Notes: generated from the letters alone by a model not told the origin. DNA of 64,000 nt from Pomphorhynchus laevis (GCA_012934845.2 WNNJ02000794.1:1-64000); one strand, 5' to 3'; counted from the first letter of the stretch, positions 1-10,250 are shown. Made by a program: numbers and translations.

Positions 1-365
1 TATAAATTATATAAAATCTTATAACAATTATTTATTATTAATTATTTTTTTATAATTTAACTATTTAATATTAATTTTGCATTATTTTTAATTTGCAATA
101 TAAAATACGTAGACTCAGTTAGTTTATTTAATCAAATAATAACAATAAAATAATAAAATAATATTAATTATTTAATTAATATCAAATACCTTGTATCACA
201 AGGTATTTTCCTTTATTTACGCGAATAGTTTGTAGGACCATTTGCATAAAATGACTTGTTTAAAACCCAGTTCATTTATGCAAACCAGATAATAGTAACA
301 AAAAGGTATATAAAAATCCTTTTTATTCTTGAATTTAGTAAACAGCAAAAAATAGAATAAGTAAA
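1..365. repeat. A+T-rich interspersed repeat, partial copy
   Basis: Low-complexity A+T-rich sequence ending its repeat-like part at about 107-120 with ACGTAGACTCAGTT. The same end motif, with small changes, closes A+T-rich segments near 9120, 9350 and 9865, and a shorter form is near 39440. No coding potential is convincing here. I read it as the tail of an interspersed repeat family. Confidence 0.45.
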
Positions 366-373
366 GAACAAAA

Positions 374-1592
374 GGATCTTGTGTGTTATCTCCCCCCAAT
401 AAGAGATAATACACAAGTGTAATTTTTTAAATAAAAAATACCCATGTCATTTTATACAGAAATTATAAGAAGAATATCTATAATGAGAATTGAGAAACAC
501 TCCCTTCCAAGTGATACTGTCGCTAGCATTGAAATCACCCAATAAAACGTGGGAATCTCCCACAAAAGTACTATCAAGCAGAGCCTGAAGATTTTCTACA
601 AATACTTCCTATTTCGAGATTATGTTGGGAGCATAAGCGAAAAAATAAAAAATACTCATGTCATTTTATACAGAAATTATAAGAAGATTATCTTCAATGA
701 GAATTGAGGAACAAATAGCTTTTTTGAGACAAAAAAGAGTTTTAAAAAGTGCAGTTGTGTGTGAACACTGTAGCAACTCTATGATAGAGACGGCTTATAA
801 CAAGCATATGGATGAATATGTGTGGAAGTGCCAATCAAAGAGTTGCACTAAATATAAAACCACAAAGCCTATTAGGAGTGGCAGCTTTTTGATTGAATTT
901 AGAATATCTCTACAGAATTGCATGGATTTGCTATATAGATATGCAGTTGACCAACAGGAAAATACAATATCTGAAGATTTAGATATTTGTAGAAAGTCTA
1001 TTAATAGATTTATGAAGTCTTTAAGTTTATTGTGCCATAAATATATAACCAATAATCCTGTAATTCTGGGGCGAGGACATTATTTACCAGATTGATGACA
1101 CCTGATTTTGCCATAAACAAAAGTTTGGTAGAGGGAGGGCATCTGGTGAGTAGATGTGGATATTTGGGGTCGTGGATACTTCTTATTTCCCTGATCGAGG
1201 ATATATGGAGATCGTTCCAAACAGGACGAAGGAGACTTTAATACCCATAATCGATAGAGCTGTAGCCCCTCTTTCTATAATACACAGTGACGAGTGGGTT
1301 GCATATCAAAGTATCAACTCTGATATATATTAGCATGCTACAGTGAAGCACAAACTGTATTTTGTAGATCCTATAAGTGGAGTTCATACACAAAATATAG
1401 AATCTTACTGGAATAAACAAAAGTGCAGAGCCAAAACAATGATGGGCGTTGCAAAAAAAGGAATTGAAATTTTAAGAGACAATGTTCCTGGTGATGATGT
1501 AGAGAAGATTTTTGATTTAAAAAAATTTAATTTTTTTTCTGTGGGAGATAATACACAAGTGTCATTGTGGGGAAAGATAATACACAAGATCC
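374..1592 (+). mobile_element. Merlin-superfamily DNA transposon with 8-bp target duplication
   Basis: The element is bounded by inverted termini beginning GGATCTTGTGT (374-397 on the left, the complement ending at 1592 on the right; about 22 of 24 positions match). It is flanked by a perfect 8-bp direct repeat GAACAAAA at 366-373 and 1593-1600. A second subterminal motif, AGATAATACACAAGTG, lies just inside both ends. Merlin elements are known for 8-9 bp target duplications and an IS1016/IS1595-like transposase, and a remnant of that transposase lies inside. About 69 bp near the 5' end (about 429-495 and 641-709) are duplicated around a foreign LINE fragment. Length is 1219 bp. Autonomous activity is lost, but the ends are well preserved, so the insertion is fairly young. 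Confidence 0.88.
498..640 (-). mobile_element. LINE endonuclease fragment inserted in the Merlin element
   Basis: Read on the minus strand this stretch encodes YAPN, then LLGDFNASDSITWKG, the late part of an apurinic-like endonuclease domain of a non-LTR retrotransposon (the GDFNA block). It sits between two near-identical copies of about 69 bp of Merlin sequence, so it entered together with a local duplication. It is only about 140 bp and the LINE family cannot be fixed from it. Confidence 0.65.
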
Positions 1593-1603
1593 GAACAAAA
1601 TAA
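658..1603 (+). pseudogene. Merlin (IS1595/IS1016-like) DDE transposase, broken
   Basis: Cut-and-paste transposase remnant. The first open block (658-1095, 145 codons) carries an N-terminal zinc-ribbon-like CxxC...CxxxxC pattern (CEHC and CQSKSC) followed by RSGSF. The second block, in the next frame from about 1154, carries the catalytic core. I see the first Asp in FGVVDTSYF, the second in IIHSDEWVAYQS, and the Glu in GVHTQNIESYWNKQK, the signature stretch of this family. At least one frameshift lies between 1095 and 1154. In-frame stops lie just before the WIFGVVD block and again around 1331 before the last block. The C-terminus ends inside the right terminus. The gene is a recent pseudogene. 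Confidence 0.85.
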
Positions 1604-2606
1604 AATTAAAAATGAATAAAGTTAATTGTAACAGGTGTTTTTGAAATGATTTGTCATGATATCTAGTAAACAGAGTCACACTAGGATTTGTACAAGTGTC
1701 TTTGTTCAAACAAGAAACTTCTTTTGCCGTTAATCCCGTATGGAAGCTTGATCGCTTCTGATTGTACGCGTTCTACTTTTCGCATATTGGTGTCCCAGAT
1801 CCGAGTTTGTAAATCCTTGTGTAGTGTGTCGAGTCATCTCTGATTTGGTCGCCCTTTCGGACTTTTACCACCTGCTTGGATACTCAGACCTGATTTCACC
1901 ATTGAGTTTTCAGTTCCACGTCGTGAATCAGAACCATCAAGCTTCACATTTTTTGTCTGTCAGCTTTCTTAGGGTATTGTGTGCATCTGACTTTATGAAC
2001 TGTTGGTTTCTCTGAAATTTATTCGTTATGCTCTTGACGTGCATTGGCTGTATCCACTTCATTTGTTTTATTGTAATAAGCATTTAGGAAATTATTTTTA
2101 TAACTTTATACCTCATTTAATGAAGTTAATGATAACTTCATTTTTAATGATGGACACATTTGGTACAACAGTGTCTTTTATAGACCATCATTAAAATGTA
2201 ACAACGTTATACCTTGGTTTAGAATTAAACCATATTTTAGCAGTACTTAATGGGGTCCATTAGACGCTGTGGTGACAGCTGAGGGTTAAATTAAGTTAAT
2301 TTAAATTTAATATTAGTTTTTCACATAGGTTAAATCAATACCAGAAAATTGAAGTAAATTGTAACTCTATAAAGTCTAACTTATTAATTTTACTATTTTT
2401 TTATTTTAATTTAACTTTATTGGTAACTTAGTGAATAAAATGATTTGTATAATAGATAATATGCCTATATATCGAGAAAGAACTGAGGTGCGTGTTAAAA
2501 CAGAAAAAGATGTATTAGTAAATGTGGATATTCTGTTCTTCTCAGAGGTTATTGGATTTGAAATGTAAGCTTTTTATCCAAGCAGGTTTAATGAATTTAA
2601 ATTTAA
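1604..2606. other. No recognisable gene; possible element debris
   Basis: The stretch 1690-1990 is richer in G+C than its surroundings. Read on the minus strand (about 1680-1815) it gives the open peptide RIWDTNMRKVERVQSEAIKL, which looks like element-derived coding sequence, but I cannot name the family. From 2000 to 2600 there is A+T-rich sequence with short inverted repeats around 2120-2190 and nothing else I can support. Confidence 0.3.
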
Positions 2607-2840
2607 AGAAAGCTGGCAAAAACCATCACAAAATTTATTGAGTAATCACTCTGCTAAGACAACATTGGGTGTATTTAGAAGCTTTTGTATTAGAGCTTAT
2701 AATATTTGTAGTACTCCTAATTTGGTTTATGACGTGTTGTCTTCTTTGTTTACTGCTTTTCTAAGATTGGGATATCCATCAAAAGAGTTAAAGCGTATTG
2801 GCGAAATGATCGAGTCTCGTTTTTACATCCAAGTGATAAA

Positions 2841-3278
2841 TTGATCGGTCGCCAAAAATTGGTATGTACAATTCCCTCGTTCGGTTGGTTGTCACGCTCG
2901 TTAACATTACAACTGAGGAAATTGATAAGAATATCACACCTTCCAATTGACTTAACCATTAACGAACGGAAACAAATAACAATTGATAATTTGATAAGTA
3001 GGTGTAAACGTGTTATTAAGATAGGATTGGTTTATAGAATTGATTGTTGCGATTGTGTAGAATTTTATGAAGGTCAAACCGGTCGAATGTTAAAGACAAG
3101 AATAAAAGAACATCGCGCTGCTCTGCATACGGCGGCTCACTCTGCTGTTGCTAAACTTTCCTTTTTGACCGGACACACAATTAACTTTGATAAGTTAAAG
3201 TCCTTGCTCATCGACAACAAGCCTTCCAACGACAGATTATTGGATCACTGTTCATTTGTGATCTCAAGCCGAAGTTAA
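2841..3278 (+). pseudogene. PLE GIY-YIG endonuclease domain
   Basis: The open frame reads LVYRIDCCDCVEFYEGQTGR, then KTRIKEHR and a later TGHTINFDK. This is the order seen in PLE endonucleases: a Cys-rich CxxC just before the GIY-YIG core, QTGR, the KxRxxEH helix, and a His in the TGH block. Here the usual YIGQT appears as YEGQT. The C-terminal segment after DNKPSN is out of register, so the gene is a remnant. It is the C-terminal module of the element whose reverse transcriptase end lies just upstream. Confidence 0.75.
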
Positions 3279-3430
3279 ATGAGAAGGATTGATATCACCT
3301 CATGTTATGTGGTATTACATAGCATGGTTGACTAGATTAGCGCTGGTTTTCCTTCCTGTTTTGTTTTGACATTTTTCTTCTTTTTACGTTAACGTGTACA
3401 CCTTTGTGTCTTTATTAAAATTTCAGATTG

Positions 3431-3459
3431 CTGAAGATGATGCCAGCTAGGCATTGAAA
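3431..3459 (+). ncRNA. Hammerhead-like motif in PLE tail
   Basis: CTGAAGA, then a hairpin ATGCC/GGCAT with loop AGCTA, then GAAA: the core order of a minimal hammerhead ribozyme. Such motifs are known in the terminal repeats of Penelope-like elements. It is short, and activity is uncertain. Confidence 0.55.
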
Positions 3460-3501
3460 TATTCAGTTAAATAAATTTTGTGATGGTTTTTGGCAGCTTT
3501 C

Positions 3502-4289
3502 TTCAAATTTAAATGTTATCACACCGTCGCATTCCTCATTCAAATCCAATTTAATGAATTTAATATGTAACTGTTAGTCTAACTTATTCAGGTTAAATAG
3601 ATCACTTAATAAAGGATTACGTGAATTTTGAAATACAAACAAAAAATATTCATAGCTTGTGAAATCAAAACTCAGTATATTTAACTCAGTACATTTCTAT
3701 ATACATAGAAATGTTTTGCAAATAGAGCAGTTTTTAATCGATAAAATTTAAATTGCATATAATCAAACAAATGCTTTTGATTCCAATAAGGTAATGTATA
3801 GGATAAAGCATTTTGAATAGAATCACATTTTGGAATTATTTATCTCTCTTTCTCAAATTGAAAATAAATCAATAATTCAGTTACATAAATAATGTTATAT
3901 GATATATTGCTATGTGCAATCATGTATAAATCAATTCTTTACCACTCACATATATAATTACTATTAGTTTGGGGAAAGTTAAAATATTGTAGATTTATTA
4001 CTTATTTTCGAAAGATGTTCCTTCTATCACCAGGCACAATACCTGCAATACATTATAAAGCGTTTAATATAATAGCAACGAATACTGAACGCTTACAGTA
4101 ATAATATAGAGTTACTGAACGCTTACTGAAATATAATATATCTAATGGTGAAAACAACAGCTTTTAATTGTAATGAATTATACCTTCAACCTCTTCAGGC
4201 ATTTAATAATTAAATAAAAATAATTATTATTAATATTTATTTTAAAATAATTCTTGAATATTTTAAGAAGTTATTTAATATATTATCCA
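3502..4289. other. A+T-rich spacer, nothing recognised
   Basis: No open frame, repeat or structural signal I can support. A short local duplication (TACTGAACGCTTAC-like) occurs near 4084-4130. Confidence 0.4.
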
Positions 4290-4391
4290 TTGAATCGGAA
4301 TGAGACATGCGGGGTGGAAATATTTGTGAATGGTTTTAGGGCCAAACCCAGCCAAAAAACGTTAAAAGCGTTAAAGATTTTATTATCAATA

Positions 4392-4420
4392 TTTCTTCCA
4401 CTAATTGTGGACATCGTCAG
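4392..4420 (-). ncRNA. Hammerhead-like motif, left arm of PLE
   Basis: On the minus strand: CTGACGA, stem TCCAC/GTGGA with loop AATTA, then GAAA. It is identical in core to the motif in the opposite arm at 5036-5064. The flanking ATATTGATAAT could form a very short stem III, as in minimal PLE hammerheads. Confidence 0.65.
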
Positions 4421-5035
4421 GATAAATCTGAAAGAGACAACAGTTGAGCAAAAAACTAAAATACGAGTCAAAATGTGTGCAAATTAAATTCGTTTTGTAT
4501 TTATTCTGTAATAAATAATAAATAAATAATCACTTCTTTTACATTTTGGAAACTTAAGTGTTCATCCACAGAGCAAGGTTGAGAATTTGATTGCGTGGTT
4601 TAAGTTACCAATAGAAATAGTGGTTTCATCTCGCTCTTGTAACACAATGCAATCAATAATTAAACCGTCATAGCGTAACAAAGATTAGCGTGTTGGCGGC
4701 ATTTATAACATCGCTTGTAGATAATGTCCATCTTTTTATATTAGCCAAACTGACAGAACCTTGTATAAGCAAGTCGGGGAACACAAAAGTGCACTGTCCA
4801 CCTGCCGTAAATCAGCAGTTGCCGACCATGCTAATACTACTGGACACACTATCGATTTTGATGGCGCCAGTATAATTTGCCAAGTTAGATCATATCATCG
4901 TCGTATTTTAACAAAAGCGATAGGAATTAAACTACTTGAGCCTAACCTCAATGGACAAAACGAATTTAATTTGCACACATTTTGACACGTATTTTAGTTT
5001 TTGTTGCTCAACGGTTATCTCTTTTCAGATTTATC

Positions 5036-5064
5036 CTGACGATGTCCACAATTAGTGGAAGAAA
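5036..5064 (+). ncRNA. Hammerhead-like motif, right arm of PLE
   Basis: CTGACGA, a five-pair stem II (TCCAC/GTGGA), then GAAA, on the coding strand of the element at its 3' end. Known PLE terminal repeats contain minimal hammerheads of this layout. Confidence 0.65.
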
Positions 5065-5127
5065 TATTGATAATAAAATCTTTAACGCTTTTAACGTTTT
5101 TCGGCTGGTTTGGCCCTAAAACCATTC

Positions 5128-6239
5128 CTATATATTATTCCACAAAATATTATCACGAGTAATAATCTTTAATTTTTAATAATTTAAAGTAATGATCTTT
5201 GAATGCGTAATAATTAATTATTTGAAAATAATTAATTTTAAATAATTTAATTATTTAAAATTTCATTTTAAAGTTGTTTAACGATTGGATTTTATAAAAT
5301 ACTAATTTTAAAAATCAGTTAAAATACAAAATTACGTTTTGCGTGAGCATTAATATATCAGGAATTTACATAAAAATAATATGAGATTTGATATTATTAA
5401 ATATCGAATTATAGAAATATATTTATATTATCATACATATATTAAAATAATATATTATTAAATATAATTATTATTTAATAATTAAAAATTTCCGGATTGC
5501 GCTTAAATATGGAATTCTATAAATATTAACGTAATATACACATTTTAAAAATATCTTGAAATATATTCAAAACAGCATTATGAAAAACTCATTAAACTTT
5601 ATGATTTTTCTAAAGGTTGGGTATGAAGTAATATTGTTGATTTCCATGCTACAGACTCTAGAAAAACTGTATTTTAAAATTTTATTTATTAGGAAACATT
5701 CTGAATAACGAATTTAGTCTATGAATTATTCAGTCAAACTTTAATTTAATTTTTATGTCTGAAATAACACGTTCGAATTATTTTATATTTAGCCGCATTT
5801 AAAGATACTGTTGATGCTGATGTGTCTGCAGTTACTTATGTTCCAACTAATAAAAAATGCTACGATGAGTTGATGTGCTATTACAACGTTAAGGAGGAAA
5901 GAGTTCATGGGCCGACATACATCTATTGATCTTACGATTCCGAATTCTGAAAAATTCGTTCATCAATAAAAAAGTTTATGTATCTCTTATTCGATGTTTA
6001 CGGATTTTATACCTCCAACAGAGGAACGTAGTTTCATTTAATTGTAATTTTGTTTAAAAAAAGTTATGTCCAGTCACGCAACTGTACAAATATAATCAAA
6101 TATTTGAATCAATTATTCGAATGTAATTTTTTATATTCGCCATATATATTTTTTTATATTCGTCATGACTTTACGCAAGCCATAAAGTCATGACGATAAA
6201 AGGAATAAGAAAAATAGAGTTTAAAATATTAAAAAGGAT
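5128..6239. other. A+T-rich spacer with one short coding-like patch
   Basis: Mostly A+T-rich. At 5795-5929 an open stretch on the plus strand follows an acceptor-like TATATTTAG and reads KDTVDADVSAVTYVPTNKK, then CYDELMCYY, ending in a stop at 5927-5929. It looks like a coding exon or an element fragment, but I do not recognise it and see no partner exon. Confidence 0.3.
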
Positions 6240-7584
6240 ATGTATATAAATGAACAATTAGAAATATTAAAACAACTTTTAAGAGATAATAAGCTAAAAG
6301 ATCTTTATGTAAATTAAAGAAGTTTTTCTAAAGATATCATATGTTCAATAAATCAAAGATTCATTAACGAATATGATAGGTTAAGTTGTATAATAGACAG
6401 TTATTGTAATACAAAATACTATAAGCGGACAATAAATGTTTAGAAATAATTTAGAAACAATTATTACAAGTCATTGTTCTATAATGGATAAGAAGAGTAT
6501 AAAAATTGAAATAGATTTCAACCTATACCTATATTATATTTGAATCCAAAATTACATAAAAATCCAATAAAACCTAGGTTCATATGTAGTGATTTTAAAT
6601 GTACATTAAAACCGCTTTCTGTCTATATGAATAAAATACTTAAAGTAATTAAAGCACACTTTAAAAAATATTGCAAGGTAATCGAAATTAATACTGGTAT
6701 AAAACACTATTTCAGTATTAATTCTACAAAAGAATTTTTAGAACAGACAAAAGGAATAAATTTTCAAAATATAAATACATACGATTTTAGTACGCTTTAT
6801 ACAAATCTAGATTTAGTAGATATTAAAGAGCGTTAGTAAAATTAATTAATCTTTATTCGGAAAAAGATATACATATATATGTTATAACAATTATAACGCC
6901 TATCTAACAAAAATTAAACCATCAAATAAATATAAATATATGGATAAAATTGAATTAATAGAATCCTTAATATTTTGATAAATCAAAATTATTTAAAAGT
7001 AGGACATCTATATTTAGACAAGTAAAAGGTGTTCCAATGGGTGGTAATAGTAGCCCAATTATAGCTGACTTGTTTTTAAGCTTTACAGAATATGAATTTG
7101 TTCATAACTGTGTAAAAACTAAATCTAAAATATAAATATATGAAATATATGTTCGATACATTGATGATATATGTGTATTAACTCTAACAATTTTTATTCA
7201 ATAAGTGAGCACATTTATCCAGAAAGCCTTATTCTTAACAAAACCAATATTGTTGATAAAGAAGGTGTATATCTAGATATGAAATTAAATTAACATTAAC
7301 TAAAACTACTATTAATTTATATCGTAAAGATGACAATTAAATTTACAAGAAACATATTTTTGCATGAGCATTCATGCATACCATATAATATAAAATATAA
7401 TACATTAAATAATGAAATTTTAAGAATTGCAACAATATGTAATGATATTGGCTTTTTCAAAATCATTTAAATAATTTAATAGATACATATTTTAAACTAG
7501 GTTACTATAAAAATAACATCAAGCAGAAAATAGTAAAATACATAAATCAACACGATAACATTAAAAACAAGTTTAAAATAATTA
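6240..7584 (+). mobile_element. Penelope-like reverse transcriptase fragment
   Basis: The 98-codon block 6540-6836 reads PKLHKNPIKPRFI near its start and YDFSTLYTNL near its end, the early RT motifs of PLEs. Further blocks follow: QVKGVPMGGNSSPIIADL (about 7020-7077) and RYIDDICVL (about 7150-7180), the catalytic YIDD box. Downstream, 7190-7584 continues the thumb region. A minus-strand relative of the 7190-7560 part lies at 23590-23960. The fragment is interrupted in several places. It ends where a hammerhead repeat is inserted. Confidence 0.8.
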
Positions 7585-7890
7585 TAAAACATGTAAGCCA
7601 GACGCGAAAGAATGACGAATGCCGTCTCGTCATCACAATGACTCATCAGTGCAAAGCGCTGGCATTTGCCAGTGCTTTTGCTAATGATCCTTTTTGGTGA
7701 AGCTGTAGTACTGATTTAGTACTCTGATGTTATTAAAAAAATTCTAGTACATCATTCACATTGATTCATTCATTGATTGCCGTCTGCCAGTCCTCCCTGC
7801 ATCCAGTAGTGGGAGGAATCTGGCACTGATGAGTCATTGTGATGACGAAACGGCATTCGTCATTCTTTCGCGTCTGGCTTACATGTTTTA
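7585..7890 (+). repeat. Retrozyme-like repeat, family A, with inverted ends
   Basis: A 68-bp inverted repeat (7585-7652 and 7823-7890, about one mismatch) encloses a unit homologous to the 310-bp tandem repeats at 58744-59428. Shared blocks include GCTGGCATTTGCCAGTGC and the entire hammerhead at 7778-7855. The left arm is a reverse copy of the sequence that starts in the ribozyme and runs 3' of it, so the copy folded back when it was made or inserted. It interrupts a PLE reverse transcriptase fragment. It has no coding potential, which fits non-autonomous retrozymes. Confidence 0.75.
7778..7855 (+). ncRNA. Hammerhead ribozyme, family A, complete core
   Basis: Every conserved part is present in order. 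Stem III 5' strand is TGCCGT, and the cleavage triplet GTC ends at 7784. Stem I is TGCCAG/CTGGCA, extended by TCCTCCC/GGGAGGA. Then come CTGATGA (7826-7832), stem II GTCA/TGAC with loop TTGTGA, GAAA, and the stem III 3' strand CGGCA. Stem III is the open helix, which is the type III arrangement. This is the best-preserved family A copy in the window. Self-cleavage is predicted, not shown. Confidence 0.85.
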
Positions 7891-7975
7891 CATGAAATTC
7901 ACGCGGAATGGTCTCACTCTCCTTAAATTAAAATCATTAGCAGAAATTTTTATGCATGGATAATAAATGACAAAG

Positions 7976-8059
7976 TCACCATTTCGAACTAGTTGGTTCT
8001 CATCAGTAGCCTGTACTCCCCACAACTGGATTGAAGTTGGGAGAAAGGCTATATGGTGA
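7976..8059 (-). ncRNA. Hammerhead ribozyme, family B, complete core
   Basis: On the minus strand: stem III TCACCAT pairs with ATGGTGA, and the cleavage site is ATA followed by TAGCC. Stem I is TAGCC/GGCTA, with an outer helix CTCC...AAC/GTT...GGAG. Then CTGATGA, stem II GAAC/GTTC with loop CAACTA, and GAAA follow. All core positions fit. The sequence outside the core is unrelated to family A. Stem III is open (type III arrangement). AUA is an accepted NUH cleavage triplet. Activity is inferred. Confidence 0.82.
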
Positions 8060-8238
8060 TTTGAAACAACGAGAGTTTCTTGTTCCCTTGCAAAGACTGG
8101 GGTTTGCGACTGCAAGTATTCACCCGTCTGCATTAGGCGCTGGAGAACCAAGCGCGTTGTGCAACAAGATACACATCAGTTGGCTACTGGATAATACAAT
8201 GCTGCACTACGATGCACTGCTGCTATGCATCCTTATCA

Positions 8239-8716
8239 ATAAATTTCTTCAAATAGAAATACTATTGTTCGTGGAAACATTTGATATCAGGGTGTCAGCA
8301 CCACGAAAGAAATTCCACAATGAAATTGTCGCAAATGACAAAGTCACCATTTCGAACTAGTTGGTTCTCATCAGTATCCTGTACTCCCACAACTGGATTG
8401 AAGTTAGGAGAAAGGCTATCTCCCAACTTCAATCCAGTTGTGAGGAGTACAGGCTACTGATGAAAACCAACTAGTTCGAAATGGTGACTTTGTCATTTGC
8501 GACAATTTCATTGTGGAATTTCTTTCTAAGAAAGAAAGGCTATCTCCCAACTTCAATCCAGTTGTGGGGAGTACAGGCTACTGATGAAAACCATCTAATT
8601 CGAAATGGTGACTTTGTCATTTGCGACAATTTCATTGTGGAATTTCTTTCGTGGTGCTGACACCCTGATATCAAATGTTTCCACGAACAATAGTATTTCT
8701 ATTTGAAGAAATTTAT
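8239..8716. repeat. Fold-back cluster of family B hammerhead repeats
   Basis: Left arm 8239-8418 is a minus-strand copy of the family B unit. Two plus-strand copies follow, about 8420-8526 and 8543-8716, the second reaching the complement of the left arm's outer end. The left arm stops at GGCTA (8414-8418), which is exactly the 5' end expected of a self-cleaved family B RNA (TAGCC on the minus strand). Core motifs are kept in the left arm (CTGATGA, GAAC/GTTC, GAAA) but degraded in the plus copies, where stem II starts AAAC. None of the three has its own stem III 5' strand. Confidence 0.7.
8344..8418 (-). ncRNA. Hammerhead family B, cleaved-end copy
   Basis: A minus-strand copy beginning at TAGCC, directly after where cleavage would occur, with CTGATGA, an intact stem II GAAC/GTTC and GAAA. 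Stem I has one mismatch (GGATA against TAGCC). Without the upstream stem III strand it cannot cleave by itself. It looks like a DNA copy of a cleaved transcript. Confidence 0.6.
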
Positions 8717-9872
8717 GGATAATAAATGAACTTTGTATTAGAATAAAATACTAAATAATCAAATTTCATCAGAGGAAATACGTCCTCAGCACGTGTTTGG
8801 CTCTGCTACTATGTCGGGTCGAGGAATACGGGCCGAAACCTGATAACACAGCAGTTCCTCCTGATGACCTCTAATCCTTATTCTGATACAACGCATGTTA
8901 TTTATTAGCCAATTCATAAAAATTGAATTTTATTTTATATTTCAATTTTTTATTTTAACTTGATATAAATATAAATTGTATAAAATCTTATATAACTTGA
9001 TATAAAATATAAAATCTTATAAGAATTATTTATAATTATTTATTATCTAATTATTAAATTTTAATTTATTGATTTAGCATTATTTTTATTTATTTATAAA
9101 TAAAACACGTAAACTCAGTTGACCTTGCTGATCACCTGTGATCCTTATTCGAATACGTTATATGTTATTTATTAGTTAATTAATAAAATTGACTTTTATC
9201 TTAATTTCAATTTTTGAAATTAAGATATTAATTTCAAAAATCTTATTCATATAAAATCTTATAAAAATATTAAATTATTTATAATTATTTATTATTTAAT
9301 TTATCATTATATTTAATTTATTAATAATTTAATATACGTAGACTCAGTTACCTGATATGATAATAGAGTACAATAGAATTGTTATTTAAAATTACAATTT
9401 TAAAGATTAAATTTGAGTTTTAATTTGAGTTTTTACCTTCAAGCGGTCTGTTTAAACATGATTTTGCTGTATATATTTAAATTGATGATTTTAAATATAT
9501 CTAAATTCATGATTTTTATATATTTAAATTGATATAAGTTAAATGATGATGATCATTTAACTGATGATCTCTAATCCTTATTCTGATACAATGTTTGTTA
9601 TTTATTAGTCGATCTATAAAAATAGATTTTTATTTTAAATTAAAATTTGTTAATTTTTAACAAATTTGTTAATTATTGTTAATAATTAACAAATTAATAA
9701 TTTAATTAATAATTGAATTCAGTTAATAATTTGTTAATTATTTATAATTATTTGTTATCTATTTGTTAAATTTTAATTTATTGATTTAGAATTATCATTT
9801 TTATTTATTAATTTTTATTTACTTATTTTTATTTATTTATTTTATAATTATATTAAATACGAGGACTCAGCT
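8717..9872. repeat. Three copies of an A+T-rich interspersed repeat
   Basis: Units at roughly 8865-9120, 9125-9350 and 9570-9872 each start with a block resembling CTAATCCTTATTCTGATACAA followed by TTATTTATTAG. They run through A+T-rich sequence and end in a variant of ACGTAGACTCAGTT. A G+C-richer head (8765-8865, with GAGGAAATACGTCCTCAGCACG) precedes the first unit. A minus-strand relative of head plus unit lies around 60780-61030. No protein is encoded. The family is unknown to me. Confidence 0.55.
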
Positions 9873-10095
9873 GAATTGATTTGTTTGAAAAATCCTTTTG
9901 GGGCGTCCTCTTACCAAAAATAAATTTTAAACATGAATTACATCAAGATGTATATTTTAAGAAAAGAAAACATTGTTTAGAAAGAAAATTACTTGTTTAT
10001 ATGGTATAAATAATTATTAAAATTCTAAGATATCTATTAAGAGCAACAATTACAAATATTCCATTATCGGAAATATTATCTTTCGATATTACGTA

Positions 10096-10250
10096 TTAGA
10101 AATTTTCGTTAAAATTGTTCGGATTTCCATCATCCTCATTCCTGACAGGCAACGACGGTATAATTGTGTTTCCTTGCTGAGATTGAAGACTCATAAAATT
10201 CTGATTGTAATGTAACTTCTCTTGCAGTATAGATTTGTTAGTGATAAGAT
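10096..10250 (-). CDS. Pde3: PDE3 terminal coding exon
   Basis: Follows the acceptor TTTTCTAG. It starts with two bases completing a codon begun in the exon at 14991-15138, and ends at stop TAA (10096-10098). It reads [18 protein letters not shown], then an Asn-rich tail NPNNFNENF. The reading frame is open to the stop and the phase match supports it. The tail shows no named domain. The intron in front is 4.7 kb and filled with repeats. Confidence 0.68.

Larger units (their letters stand above)
2607..3501 (+). mobile_element. Penelope-like element, 3' part with inverted tail
   Basis: Contains the end of a PLE reverse transcriptase (thumb-like region, 2638-2844) followed by a GIY-YIG endonuclease (2841-3278). 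The element tail at 3470-3501 recurs in inverted orientation at 2607-2638, so the fragment is bracketed by a short inverted repeat. Partial inverted or tandem copies of the element end are typical of PLE insertions. The copy is 5'-truncated and no longer codes for a whole protein. Confidence 0.8.
4290..5127 (+). mobile_element. Fold-back Penelope-like element
   Basis: Arms 4328-4498 and 4955-5127 are inverted copies of the PLE 3' end (about 171-173 bp, only a few differences). Between them lies the C-terminal half of a GIY-YIG endonuclease (about 4680-4984), which reads YKQVGEHKSALST, then TGHTIDFDG and LLEPNLNGQNEFNLHTF across two overlapping frames. The left edge begins TTGAATCGGAATGAGACAT, shared with the edge of another fold-back PLE at 13541. 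Each arm carries a hammerhead-like core. The coding part is 5'-truncated and broken. Confidence 0.8.

Noticed and set aside
1824-2194. Two short plus-strand open frames
   Set aside because: No motif or homology is visible; the coding-like signal there is on the opposite strand and too short to name.
7888-8151. 87-codon minus-strand open frame
   Set aside because: It runs straight through the family B hammerhead and its stems; the frame is a by-product of a structured noncoding repeat.
8765-8865. Ribozyme-like head of the A+T-rich repeat (GAGGA/TCCTC hairpin, GAAAC)
   Set aside because: The order of core motifs does not fit a hammerhead on either strand, and the copy near 61000 does not keep the pairing.
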